From positions 1 through 64,000 of the forward strand of contig JBCCWS010000003.1 in assembly GCA_039193195.1 (NCBI GenBank): 64,000 nucleotides of DNA. The letters are read 5' to 3'. This document shows positions 42,198-51,178 of this stretch, piece by piece. Each line of letters begins with the position of its first letter. The stretch's first letter is position 1. Both the position numbers and the translations under genes were made by a program. Under the pieces are notes generated by a model. The model was not told where the DNA came from. It did no database searches and worked only from the letters and a program-made list of their open reading frames with translations. The DNA is from Pseudomonadota bacterium (lineage in GTDB: Bacteria; Pseudomonadota; Gammaproteobacteria; Steroidobacterales; JBCBZW01).

Positions 42198-43280
42198 ATG
42201 AGCCACGTTGTCCCCGACACGGTGATGCCAGCAGACCGAAAGGGCGTGCTGCTCGCCGCCCCCTTGTCGATCGTCATCCCCATGTACAACGAACAGGACA
42301 ACGTCGCGCCGATGATGGCCGACGTCCACCGGGCCTTGGCCACCTACCCAGCACGCTGGGAGTTGGTGGTGGTGGACGATGGCAGTACGGACGAGACGCG
42401 CCAGCGCTTGCAGCGCGAGGCCGCTCGCCACGGCGAACACGTACGCGTTCGCATCCTGCGCCGGAACTTCGGCCAGACCGCCGCGATGCAGGCCGGCATC
42501 GATGCCGCCCGCGGCGACGTCATCGCCACCTTGGACGGCGACCTGCAAAACGACCCCGACGACATCCCGCGCATGGTGGATGAACTGCTGCGCCGAGATC
42601 TTGACCTGCTCTGCGGCTGGCGCGCCGATCGTCAGGACACCTGGCTCATGCGCAAGGTACCCTCGCGCATCGCCAATTGGCTGATCGGTCGGGTCACCGG
42701 TGTGCGCATCACCGACTACGGCTGCAGCCTCAAGGTGTATCGCGCCGAGGTGATCAAGGGTGTGCGCTTGTACGGCGAAATGCATCGGTTCATTCCCGTC
42801 TGGGTCGCCTCCGCCACCTCGCCCCTGCGCATCGATCAGACCGCCGTCAAGCACCGCCCGCGCGTGCACGGCGTCTCCAAGTACGGCATCTCACGCACCT
42901 TTCGCGTCGTGTTGGATCTGCTCGTGGTGTTCTTCTTCCTGCGCTACCACGCCAAACCTGGCCACTTCTTCGGCGCCATCGGCCTGAGCCTGGGCGCCCT
43001 CGGCAGCCTCATCCTGACCTACCTCGGCGTGGTTAAGTTCATCCTCGGCGAGGACATTGGCTCGAGGCCCCTGCTGTTCGTCGGCATCCTACTCGTGATC
43101 GCCTCGCTGCAGTTCCTGACCACCGGCATTCTCGGGGAGTTGCTGAGCCGCACCTACTTCGAGTCAACGGCAGCCGCCGCCTACCGTGTGCGCGTGGACG
43201 ACGCCGAATCCCACACGGCCTGGGCCGGCCCCCACGACCCCGACACCTCTGCGAACCGGGCCACGCGCGCCCAGGGATGA
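42198..43280 (+). CDS. GT2 polyprenyl-phosphate glycosyltransferase with C-terminal helices
   Basis: A 360-residue ArnC/GtrB-like enzyme. The GT2 domain (SIVIPMYNEQDNVAPMM, WELVVVDDGSTDETRQRL, VIATLDGDLQNDPDDIP, then VKHRPRVHGVSKYGISR) is followed by two membrane helices (about 240-265 and 285-315). It would attach a sugar to undecaprenyl phosphate. It overlaps the following GT39 gene by four bases (ATGA), a strong hint that it supplies that transferase with its donor, as ArnC does for ArnT. Confidence 0.88.
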   Translation: MSHVVPDTVMPADRKGVLLAAPLSIVIPMYNEQDNVAPMMADVHRALATYPARWELVVVDDGSTDETRQRLQREAARHGEHVRVRILRRNFGQTAAMQAGIDAARGDVIATLDGDLQNDPDDIPRMVDELLRRDLDLLCGWRADRQDTWLMRKVPSRIANWLIGRVTGVRITDYGCSLKVYRAEVIKGVRLYGEMHRFIPVWVASATSPLRIDQTAVKHRPRVHGVSKYGISRTFRVVLDLLVVFFFLRYHAKPGHFFGAIGLSLGALGSLILTYLGVVKFILGEDIGSRPLLFVGILLVIASLQFLTTGILGELLSRTYFESTAAAAYRVRVDDAESHTAWAGPHDPDTSANRATRAQG

Positions 43281-45172
43281 GCTCCATGCGTTTCCTCTAC
43301 AACCCTTGGGCGTTAGTCGTCATCGCCAGCGCCGTGTTCGGCCTCGGGGCTTGGAACACGCCGCTGTTCGACAAGGACGAAGGCGCCTTCGCGGAAGCCA
43401 CGCGAGAAATGCTGGAGAGCGGGCAGTACCTCACTACCACCCTCGATGGCGAGCCGCGCCATGACAAGCCCATTCTCATCTACTGGGCCCAAGCCCTCTC
43501 GGTAAAACTGCTAGGCCCCGCTGAGCTGGCCTTCCGCCTACCGTCGATCCTCGCCGCGCTCCTGTGGGCACTCGCGCTTTACCGCTTCACCCGCCAGACC
43601 CTCGGCCGCGACGAAGGCGGTATCGCCACCCTGAGCTTCGTCACCGCACTGATGGTCTCTCTGGTGGGCAAGTGGGCGACGGCCGATGCGCTGCTCAACC
43701 TGTTCATCGCGCTCACCATGTTCGATGCCTGGCGCTTCGCCGAGCATCGCGACCCTAAGCACGGCTGGCGTGTGTACCTATGGATGGCTCTGGGTTTTCT
43801 CACCAAGGGGCCGATCGCGCTCGGCCTGCCGCTGCTAGTCGGCTTACCGTGGATGATCTGGTCCGGTCGCCTCGGCGTGCTGTGGGCCTTGCTGCGCCAG
43901 CCCGCCGGTTGGGCTGCTTTCGTCGTGGTCGCAGCCCCGTGGTACATCGCCAACACGATCACTCCAGAGGGCAGGGAGTTCCTGCGAGGCTTCTTCCTCG
44001 ACCACAACCTCGCCCGCTACGCCACCACGCGCGAAGGTCACGGCGGAGTCTGGTGGTACTACCTGCCGTGGACACCCCTACTGCTGATGCCCTTCGCAGG
44101 CTGGTTCTTGAGTAGCCTCGTGCGCCTGCCGCGGGTCATGAATGCGCCGCTCGATCGCTACCTGTGGCTGTGGTTCTTCGTGGCGCTCATCGTCTTTTCA
44201 CTCTCGGCCACACAGCTGCCGCACTACCTCGTCTACGGGATGACCCCCCTGTTCATCCTCTTCGGTCGCTACTACGCACACTTCACCAATCGCTGGCTGT
44301 GCTTTGCACCCGCCATCGTGTTCTTTGCGGTGCTGGCCCTGGTACCGTCCTTGCTGCCCCTGGCGCTGGAGTTAGCGCCGCTGCCCGGTGTCGCCCCTGA
44401 CGTGGCCGCGCAGATCGGTCGTGAAGCGGCCGGCTGGCCTTACGCAGTAGCTAGCCTCGCCGCTTTGGTGCTCAGCGTGGTGATCGCTATGGAGCGCCGA
44501 ATTCACGCCTGGCACGGCATGTTGCTCCTCGGGTTGCTGCAGGCCGTGCTCATCGGGCTGTTCGTCGCCCCGACTGGCGCACGCTTGGAACAGACCCACA
44601 TCCGGGCTGCGGGGCAAGCGGCGGCGATCCTGGAGGGAGACACAGTCGTCGCTTACCGGTACCGCCGACCGAGCTTCAGCGTCTATCGCAACGCCGTGAC
44701 GCCCCATCGCGCGCCCCTGCCCGGCGAGGTTGTGTTTACGCAGGCTCCTACGCTTGCCACCTTCCTTGCCGAACAGGGGCTCTCCGCGCAAACCCTGTTC
44801 TCCAGCGGCAATCTCGTGCTGGCGAGGGTGTCCGGTGGCGATGCAACTGCGACGCCCCCGCCACCGATCGGGTCCGAAGCACCGGTAGAGTCCGGCGCGG
44901 AGGCCGAGCTGAACCTACCGGCCGCGGCGGGCGATCCACTCGACGCGGGGACACCACCTGCGCCAGCATCGCCGCTCGATGAGACGCCTGCGCCTGACCC
45001 AGGCGACATCGCCGAGCGGCAGGCGCCGCCAAGCGAGTCCGATCCCAAGGCATCCAACGATCCGCCAGCCCCGGTCTCTGCACCCATCAACCCACAGAGC
45101 TCCCCCGACGCCGAAGAGCCCGAAGAGCCCGAAGAGCCCGAAGACGATGCTCCGCCTCGCCTCCCTACCTGA
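43277..45172 (+). CDS. GT39/ArnT-like glycosyltransferase with acidic Pro-rich tail
   Basis: A 631-residue integral membrane transferase. The first periplasmic loop carries the catalytic acidic motif as FDKDEGAFAEATREMLESG, followed by HDKPILIYWAQA, as in ArnT. About a dozen helices follow, then a soluble domain (around residues 440-525). The last 100 residues are low-complexity, rich in Pro, Glu, Ala and Ser (for example the repeated EEPEEPEE), which is unusual for the family. The substrate is probably lipid A or another surface glycolipid. It is coupled to the preceding GT2 gene. Confidence 0.85.
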   Translation: MSSMRFLYNPWALVVIASAVFGLGAWNTPLFDKDEGAFAEATREMLESGQYLTTTLDGEPRHDKPILIYWAQALSVKLLGPAELAFRLPSILAALLWALALYRFTRQTLGRDEGGIATLSFVTALMVSLVGKWATADALLNLFIALTMFDAWRFAEHRDPKHGWRVYLWMALGFLTKGPIALGLPLLVGLPWMIWSGRLGVLWALLRQPAGWAAFVVVAAPWYIANTITPEGREFLRGFFLDHNLARYATTREGHGGVWWYYLPWTPLLLMPFAGWFLSSLVRLPRVMNAPLDRYLWLWFFVALIVFSLSATQLPHYLVYGMTPLFILFGRYYAHFTNRWLCFAPAIVFFAVLALVPSLLPLALELAPLPGVAPDVAAQIGREAAGWPYAVASLAALVLSVVIAMERRIHAWHGMLLLGLLQAVLIGLFVAPTGARLEQTHIRAAGQAAAILEGDTVVAYRYRRPSFSVYRNAVTPHRAPLPGEVVFTQAPTLATFLAEQGLSAQTLFSSGNLVLARVSGGDATATPPPPIGSEAPVESGAEAELNLPAAAGDPLDAGTPPAPASPLDETPAPDPGDIAERQAPPSESDPKASNDPPAPVSAPINPQSSPDAEEPEEPEEPEDDAPPRLPT

Positions 45173-45197
45173 ACCGCCTCTGACTTAAGTCACCTCG

Positions 45198-46019
45198 ATG
45201 AGCCTGAAGCAAGAACTGGCGCTAGCGGCGGCGCACCGCGCAGAGACGATCGCGCCCGGAACATACGCTTGGCTCCTCGTCCTGAGCGCCGCGGGTGCGG
45301 CCCTTGGCCTCGCCTTGTTCGCTGCGGGCGGCTCCCACCAGGTTGGCTTCACCCTCCTGAACGCCCTCGCTGAACCGACGCCGAACTGGCTGCTGGCGAA
45401 CCTCACGGAGCTCGGCAACACGGCCGTGCTGGTGGCGCTAGCCCTGGTCAGCGCGCGGTCGCGGCCGCAGCTGCTTATCGCCTTGGTGATCGGCGTGCTG
45501 CTCGGCGCAGTGGCGATTAACTTACTAAAGGAATTATTCGCTGTTCCCCGTCCGCCAGCCGTACTGGACCCGCAGAGCTTCCGCCTGGTCGGTGAGGCGC
45601 TGCAGCGCGGCAGCTTTCCCTCGGGTCATACCTTCGCCACGTTCACGGTGGCCGCCGTCGCCGTCGGCTTCGTCCCCAGCCCTATCGCCAGGCTATCGAT
45701 CATTATCGGCGCCATGGTCATTGCGTGCGCGCGCGTGTGGGTGGGCGTCCACTGGCCCCTGGACATCATCGGCGGTGCCGTCGGCGGAATGCTGACGGGC
45801 GCACTAGGCCTCGCCCTCAGTCAGCGCTGGCGCGGCGGCTTCCATCCGATCGCTCACCTGCTGATGCTAAGCTTGGCGTTGATCTCGAACATCGTGCTGA
45901 TCATCGGCGGAACCAACTACGCAGCAGCAGATCCGCTGATGCGGGCGGTGGCGATCGCCAGCACGGTCATCGTCGCCTGGCAGTATCTACGGCACCGAGA
46001 AGCGCGCACGCTCGACTGA
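45198..46019 (+). CDS. PAP2-family phosphatase
   Basis: A 273-residue membrane phosphatase with six or more helices and all PAP2 motifs: KELFAVPRPP, GSFPSGHTFATF, and ARVWVGVHWPLDIIGG. It follows the GT39 gene by 25 bases on the same strand. Undecaprenyl-diphosphate recycling or lipid A dephosphorylation would fit the island. It is the second of the two PAP2 enzymes and only distantly similar to the one at 36758. Confidence 0.85.
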   Translation: MSLKQELALAAAHRAETIAPGTYAWLLVLSAAGAALGLALFAAGGSHQVGFTLLNALAEPTPNWLLANLTELGNTAVLVALALVSARSRPQLLIALVIGVLLGAVAINLLKELFAVPRPPAVLDPQSFRLVGEALQRGSFPSGHTFATFTVAAVAVGFVPSPIARLSIIIGAMVIACARVWVGVHWPLDIIGGAVGGMLTGALGLALSQRWRGGFHPIAHLLMLSLALISNIVLIIGGTNYAAADPLMRAVAIASTVIVAWQYLRHREARTLD

Positions 46020-46022
46020 GGA

Positions 46023-46688
46023 CTAAGTCTCTCGCAACGCTTTGTCGGCCGCGTAACGGCTCAGGAACATCGCAACACAGGACTCGACGCGCTCCCGTCG
46101 CGCTTGCTCATCGAGCGGTGTGGACACCCCCAACACACTGCCCATGTGGGCATTGCTGGCGAGCATTCCCGTCAGCATGTCCGCGGCCTCGTGGATGTTA
46201 TCCACCGCCAGGCCACCGCCGCGCACGTGGTGGTGAATGAAGTTTTTGAAGGTGTCGAGGGTCGCCCGGGGACCCGCATCGAAAAACAGCTTCGCCACCT
46301 CGGGGTGGGCCGTTGCACTGCCCATGACAGTGCGCTTCATCCGCAGCACGTTATCGTCGTAAAGCAGGCTGATGTAGCGCAGGCACAAGGTGGTGAGACC
46401 CTCGCGCAGGCTGATCTGCTGCAGGGCCCGGCTGCCCTGGAGCTCGTAGGCATCCAGCTTGCTGCGAATGCAGGCTTGGAGCAGGTCTTCCTTCGAGCTG
46501 AAGTGGCTGTACACGGTTTGCTTGGACACGCCGGCGTGCTGGGCCACGGCATCCATGCTAGTGGGATCGAGCCCCTTCTCGAAGAACAAACCCGCTCCAG
46601 CGTGCAGGATGGCGGACCGCTTCTCCTCGCTCCTAGGCCGCCCAGGTCTGCCTTTTGTCGGCGCTTCTTTAGTTTTTTCTATTTCCAT
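46023..46688 (-). CDS. TetR-family repressor of the RND operon
   Basis: A 221-residue regulator. A basic N-terminus (KGRPGRPRSEEKR) leads into the TetR helix-turn-helix (ILHAGAGLFFEKGLDPTSMDAVAQHAGVSKQTVYSHFSSKEDLL) and an AefR-like C-terminal domain. It is divergent from the RND efflux operon, and two palindromes lie in the 100-base gap, one touching its own start codon. The arrangement implies repression of both the pump and itself, relieved by a pump substrate. No ribosome-binding site is seen before the ATG. Confidence 0.85.
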   Translation of the reverse strand: MEIEKTKEAPTKGRPGRPRSEEKRSAILHAGAGLFFEKGLDPTSMDAVAQHAGVSKQTVYSHFSSKEDLLQACIRSKLDAYELQGSRALQQISLREGLTTLCLRYISLLYDDNVLRMKRTVMGSATAHPEVAKLFFDAGPRATLDTFKNFIHHHVRGGGLAVDNIHEAADMLTGMLASNAHMGSVLGVSTPLDEQARRERVESCVAMFLSRYAADKALRET

Positions 46689-46703
46689 ACTAGACAGTCT
46701 AGT
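46689..46703. promoter_or_regulatory. TetR operator candidate 1
   Basis: ACTAGACAGTCTAGT is a perfect palindrome with seven-base arms around a central A. It abuts the ATG of the TetR gene, so binding there would block initiation or elongation of the repressor's own transcript. Confidence 0.65.
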
Positions 46704-46721
46704 TTTGGGTATCTAATATTC

Positions 46722-46740
46722 AAACTGTACGGTCTAGTTT
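46722..46740. promoter_or_regulatory. TetR operator candidate 2, at the RND promoter
   Basis: AAACTGTACGGTCTAGTTT has nine-base arms that match at seven positions, and it shares the ACT..AC/GT..AGT pattern with site 1. It lies immediately before a -10-like TATACC (46740-46745), so a bound repressor would cover the promoter of the efflux operon that begins at 46789. Confidence 0.65.
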
Positions 46741-46788
46741 ATACCAGTTACTAGCCGCCCCACAAGCTCCTTCGAGGCCTGAGTCCTG

Positions 46789-47958
46789 ATGAATAGCTCA
46801 ATATTTCAGAGAGTTAAGCTAACGCCTGGTGCCGCACGAGGCACTCTGCTCGCGTTCACCGCGCTGCTCTCACTATCTGCCTGTGGGCCAACCACACCGG
46901 ATGAAAGCACCCGGCAAGTCGCGCCGACACGAGTTCCCGTGGCCACGGCTCAGGCGGCCCCAGGCTACGCTGCCCGGCACATTTTCTCGGGGCAGATCGA
47001 GGCGGCGCGCACGGCCCCCCTTGGCTTTGAGCTCGGTGGGCTCCTGCGTGCCGTCGCGGTGGAAGAGGGCGCGCGGGTAGAGACCGGACAGGTGCTGGCG
47101 AGGCTCGACACGGACCGACTGGCCGCTGCGAAGCGCGAGCGCGAAGCGGCGGTGCTCGAGGCGCGCTCTCAGGTCACCCTAGCGTCGGCGACCCTGGCGC
47201 GGGTCGATGAGGCCCTCGGCTACCGCGGTGTCTCGAGGCAGGAAGTCGATGAGGCGCGCGATGCCCGCGACCGCGCCACGGCCGCGCTAGCGCTGGCTGA
47301 GGCGCGTCTTGCCCGCATCGACGTGGACCTCGATAAGAGTGCCTTGAGGGCACCGTTCGCCGGCACCATCGCCGCCCGGCGCGTCGATGAAGGCGCCGTG
47401 GTCGCGGCCGGCGCGCCGATCCTTGTGCTCGAGGAGTCGGGTCGCCTGCGCGCTCGCGTCGGTGTTAGTGGCGAGCTCGCTCGCGCGCTCACCCCTGGCG
47501 ACTCTCGCCCTCTGCAGGGCCCGACCGGCAGCGTCGACGGCACGATCAACGCCGTGCTCCCCGTGCGCAACGCCATCACGCGCACGGTCGACGTACTGTT
47601 CGATCTGCCGAGCGACGGGACCGGCTCTCTGCGCCCGGGTGACCTGGTGCAGCTCACGCTCGACGAGTACCGCGCCCGCGAAGGTCATTGGCTGCCGCTC
47701 GCCGCGCTGACCGAGGGCGAACGGGGGCTCTGGACCACGCTGGTGGTGGAGGGCGTAAACGCATCGGAGTACCGAGTCACGCAACGGATCGTCGAGGTGG
47801 CCTACCACGATGCACAACGCGTGTTCGTGACTAGCGGCATTCGCGATGAGGACCTACTGGTGGTGGACGGAACGCACCGGGTGGTCGTGGGCCAACGCGT
47901 TGCACCGAGTGGACCGGCCATCGCCGACGTGGCCCCCGCCGATGGGGAGGAGCGCTGA
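46789..47958 (+). CDS. RND efflux periplasmic adaptor (MFP)
   Basis: A 389-residue lipoprotein-type adaptor; the signal sequence ends LLSLSACGP with the lipobox cysteine. It has the HlyD/AcrA layout: barrel-sandwich half GFELGGLLRAVAVEEGARVETGQVLARLD, a helical hairpin (residues about 110-180), LDLDKSALRAPFAGTIAARRVDEGA-like second half, and beta-barrel and proximal domains. It links the inner-membrane pump to the outer-membrane channel encoded downstream. It is the first gene of a three-gene operon under the divergent TetR. Confidence 0.88.
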   Translation: MNSSIFQRVKLTPGAARGTLLAFTALLSLSACGPTTPDESTRQVAPTRVPVATAQAAPGYAARHIFSGQIEAARTAPLGFELGGLLRAVAVEEGARVETGQVLARLDTDRLAAAKREREAAVLEARSQVTLASATLARVDEALGYRGVSRQEVDEARDARDRATAALALAEARLARIDVDLDKSALRAPFAGTIAARRVDEGAVVAAGAPILVLEESGRLRARVGVSGELARALTPGDSRPLQGPTGSVDGTINAVLPVRNAITRTVDVLFDLPSDGTGSLRPGDLVQLTLDEYRAREGHWLPLAALTEGERGLWTTLVVEGVNASEYRVTQRIVEVAYHDAQRVFVTSGIRDEDLLVVDGTHRVVVGQRVAPSGPAIADVAPADGEER

Positions 47959-47959
47959 G

Positions 47960-50900
47960 ATGACCGCCGCCACCTCCTCCGAGGAGCGCCCAGAGTCTGC
48001 GCGCGAGCCGGTCGCCGGTCGCATCGCCGCCGGGTTCTACAGTAACCCCCTGCTGCTGGCGTTGACCCTGCTGATCCTGAGCATGGCAGGCCTTGCCGCC
48101 CTCGGCGAGCTGCCGCGCCTAGAAGATCCTCGCATCACCCAACGCTTCGCCCGTATCGCCACGCTTCTGCCCGGGGCCACGGCCGAGCGTGTCGAAGCGT
48201 TGGTCACCGAACCCCTCGAAGACCTGCTCGATGAGATCGACGAGATCAAGGACGTCACCTCCACCTCCCGCGCGAACGTCTCCAGCATCCTCGTCGAGCT
48301 CGACGACAGTGTCACCCGTAGCACCAACCAGGACATCTTCGCGGAAATCCGCGCGAAGCTGCGCGACGCGGCCAGCGTGCTACCCGCCGAAGCGACCGCG
48401 CCCGTGCTCGATGACAAGCGCGGCGCCGTCGGCTACGGCGCCGTCGTGGCGATCCGCTGGGCCGATGGTCACCCTGAGGAGCAAGACCTGGGCATCCTCG
48501 GACGCACGGCCGAACGCCTCGCCGATCGCCTGCGCCTCCTGCCGGGGACGGAGCTAGTGCGTTTCTACGGTGCACCCGAGGAAGAAATCAACGTTCTCGT
48601 CGACCCGCAGGCGATCGCCGCCGCGGGCCTTAGCGTGGCGGAAGTCGCCCAACGGATCGATCGGGCGGACGCAAAGAGTGCCGCCGGTAGCTTGCGCAGT
48701 GAGCGGCGCGAGCTGGCGTTGGAACTGTCGGGCGAACTCGACGGCGTGGAGCGGATCGCTCGAATCCCCCTACGCGACGACGGCAACGCCGGCGTCCTTA
48801 CGGTGGGCGAGGTGGCGAGCATCGCCCAGGGCTGGCGCACGCCCGAACGCAACATCGCCCTCTACCAAGGCCAACGCTCGGTGCTGGTGGCCGCTCGCCC
48901 CGTGGTCACCGAGCGCATCGACCTGTGGGGAGAGCAAGCACGCGAGACCGTCAGCGCCCTTCGCGCAGAGCTTGGCACCCAGTTCGAGATCGATCTCGTG
49001 TTCGACCAAAGCGAGTATGTAGACGACCGCCTGTCTATGCTGAGCAGCAACCTCTTTATGGGCGCAACCGTCATCATGCTGATCGTGCTACTGCTCATGG
49101 GTTGGCGGGCCGCCATCATCGTTGGCCTGGCGCTGCCCTTGAGCTCGGCGATCGCGATGTTCGGCCTGGCCACCGCGGGCCTGCAGCTGCACCAGATGAC
49201 GATCTTCGGCCTGCTGATCGCCATAGGCCTCCTTATCGACAACGCGATTGTGGTCACGGACGATGTGCAGCGACGCCTATCCGAGCACGGCGATCGCCCC
49301 CGCGCGGCCGCCGATGCGGTTAACCACCTCCTAACACCCTTGTTTACCTCGACGTTTACCACGGTACTTGGGTTCATGCCCATCTTCCTGCTGAAGGGCA
49401 ACATCGGTGACTTCGTTGGGCCGATCGCCGTTAGCGTGATCATCGCCCTAGTGGCGTCCTTCGCCCTGTCGATCTCAGTGATCCCGGCGCTAGCGGCGCG
49501 CTACCTGGGCACCACGCCGAGCGGTGCACGGGTCTCCTGGTGGAAGGCCGGCTTGCAGCTTCGACCGATGAGCGCACCCTACCGCAAGCTGCTCGGTGCG
49601 GCCCTGGCCATGCCGCGGCGAACGATATTGGTCACGGCTAGCGTGGCCTTGTGCGGATTCGTAGCTGCCTCCCAGCTGGGTCTGCAGTTCTTTCCCGGCG
49701 CCGACCGTGATCAGTTTGAGATCGAAGTTTGGTTGTCGCCGGATACCTCCGTAAACGCTACGCTCAAGAGCACCCGGGCCATCGAGGCGAGCGTGCGTGA
49801 GGAAGCGGGGATCGCGCAGATCGACTGGGTGATCGGCGCGAGCTTTCCGGTGGTGTACTACAACGCCGTCGAGAACCAAGACGATACGCCCTCCTACGCG
49901 CACGGAATCGTGACCGCCACCAGCGTGGCGGAGGCGGCGGCTTTGGTGCCCCGCCTCCAGCGCAAACTGAGCGAGGCGTTCATCGACGCGCGCATCGTGG
50001 TAAGCGCCTTCGGCCAAGGACCTCCGATCGACGCTCCCGTAGCCTTCGAGCTGTACGGCCCGAGCCCGGACGAACTCGCCCGCTACGGCGCCGAGGTGCG
50101 TCGGGCAATGCACGAAGTGCCAGGATTGCTGCACTCCTCGGCGTCCGTCGAGGGGGGGCAGCCGAAGCTGCGCCTCGACGTGAACGAGTACGCCGCGCAC
50201 CTAAGCGGCCTCACCCTCGACGACATCTCCGGCCAGCTGCAGGCGAGCCTCGATGGCGGCGTGGGGGGCAGCGTACTGCGCGATACGGAGTCGCTGGCCG
50301 TGCGCGTGCGCATGGCCGATGCCGTTCGCGGCAGCGTGCGGGAGATCGCCGACCTACGTCTGCTGTCGACCCGCGGCACGAACGCCGGCGAGTGGATCCC
50401 GACCTCGGCCCTCGGCGAGCTCACGCTCGTGCCGGAGAAATCTGGCGTCTCGCGTCGCAACGGCGAGCGCGTCAACAACATCTACGGCTACACGGCCGAT
50501 GGCGTACTGCCCATCGAGGTGACACGAGAGATTCTGCAACGGCTTGACGAGGAGGGCTTCACCCTGCCGCCCGGCTACCGTTTGCAGGTGGCAGGCGAGA
50601 GCGAATCACAGGCCGAAGCCGTCGGCTCCCTCGCGGCCTACGCCCCGCTTCTCGGCGTTGCGATGGCCACCACCATCATCTTGAGTTTCTCGAGCTTGCT
50701 GCTCGGCGCGGTGATCGGCGCCGTGGCCTTCCTGTCCGTGGGGCTCGGCATGCTCTCGCTCTACCTGGCCGGCTACCCCCTAGGTTTCAATCCCCTGATC
50801 GGCAGCGCGGGCCTGATCGGTGTGGCCATCAACGGCTCCATCGTGGTCCTCGCCGCGATCCTGGCGAACCCCAAGGCACGGGCCGGCGAGCACGCCGCGA

Positions 50901-51178
50901 TGGTGGATGAGGTCGTGCACAGCACTCGCCACTTGGTGGCGACTTCCCTGACGACGACGGCCGGCTTTGGCCCCCTCCTGATCAGCGGCGGCAACTTCTG
51001 GCCTCCCCTAGCGGTGGTAATCGCCGGCGGCGTTGCCCTATCACTAATGCTTTCTATTGGTTTCACCCCTGCCTGCTACGCTTGGCTGACTAGACGCGCG
51101 GCGCGCGCCAGCGCCAAGCTGCCAAGGCACGCGCCCCCAGTGGGCGACAGCCCTGAGCCCCTCGGAGGTGCCGCATGA
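47960..51178 (+). CDS. RND efflux pump with altered proton-relay residues
   Basis: A 1072-residue inner-membrane RND transporter with twelve helices and two large periplasmic loops. The TM4 segment reads IGLLIDNAIVVTDD, so the usual Asp-Asp pair (D407/D408 in AcrB) is Asp427-Asn428. The TM10 segment reads IGVAINGSIVVL, with Ile957 in place of the conserved Lys (K940 in AcrB). Proton coupling must therefore differ from AcrB, or the protein belongs to a divergent subfamily. The ATG at 47960 follows the adaptor stop by one base. The stop overlaps the channel gene (ATGA). Confidence 0.88.
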   Translation: MTAATSSEERPESAREPVAGRIAAGFYSNPLLLALTLLILSMAGLAALGELPRLEDPRITQRFARIATLLPGATAERVEALVTEPLEDLLDEIDEIKDVTSTSRANVSSILVELDDSVTRSTNQDIFAEIRAKLRDAASVLPAEATAPVLDDKRGAVGYGAVVAIRWADGHPEEQDLGILGRTAERLADRLRLLPGTELVRFYGAPEEEINVLVDPQAIAAAGLSVAEVAQRIDRADAKSAAGSLRSERRELALELSGELDGVERIARIPLRDDGNAGVLTVGEVASIAQGWRTPERNIALYQGQRSVLVAARPVVTERIDLWGEQARETVSALRAELGTQFEIDLVFDQSEYVDDRLSMLSSNLFMGATVIMLIVLLLMGWRAAIIVGLALPLSSAIAMFGLATAGLQLHQMTIFGLLIAIGLLIDNAIVVTDDVQRRLSEHGDRPRAAADAVNHLLTPLFTSTFTTVLGFMPIFLLKGNIGDFVGPIAVSVIIALVASFALSISVIPALAARYLGTTPSGARVSWWKAGLQLRPMSAPYRKLLGAALAMPRRTILVTASVALCGFVAASQLGLQFFPGADRDQFEIEVWLSPDTSVNATLKSTRAIEASVREEAGIAQIDWVIGASFPVVYYNAVENQDDTPSYAHGIVTATSVAEAAALVPRLQRKLSEAFIDARIVVSAFGQGPPIDAPVAFELYGPSPDELARYGAEVRRAMHEVPGLLHSSASVEGGQPKLRLDVNEYAAHLSGLTLDDISGQLQASLDGGVGGSVLRDTESLAVRVRMADAVRGSVREIADLRLLSTRGTNAGEWIPTSALGELTLVPEKSGVSRRNGERVNNIYGYTADGVLPIEVTREILQRLDEEGFTLPPGYRLQVAGESESQAEAVGSLAAYAPLLGVAMATTIILSFSSLLLGAVIGAVAFLSVGLGMLSLYLAGYPLGFNPLIGSAGLIGVAINGSIVVLAAILANPKARAGEHAAMVDEVVHSTRHLVATSLTTTAGFGPLLISGGNFWPPLAVVIAGGVALSLMLSIGFTPACYAWLTRRAARASAKLPRHAPPVGDSPEPLGGAA

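Noticed and set aside
43130-43290. Minus-strand Arg-rich frame overlapping the GT2-GT39 junction.
   Set aside because: Antisense shadow; the plus-strand ATGA overlap and conserved domains explain the DNA.
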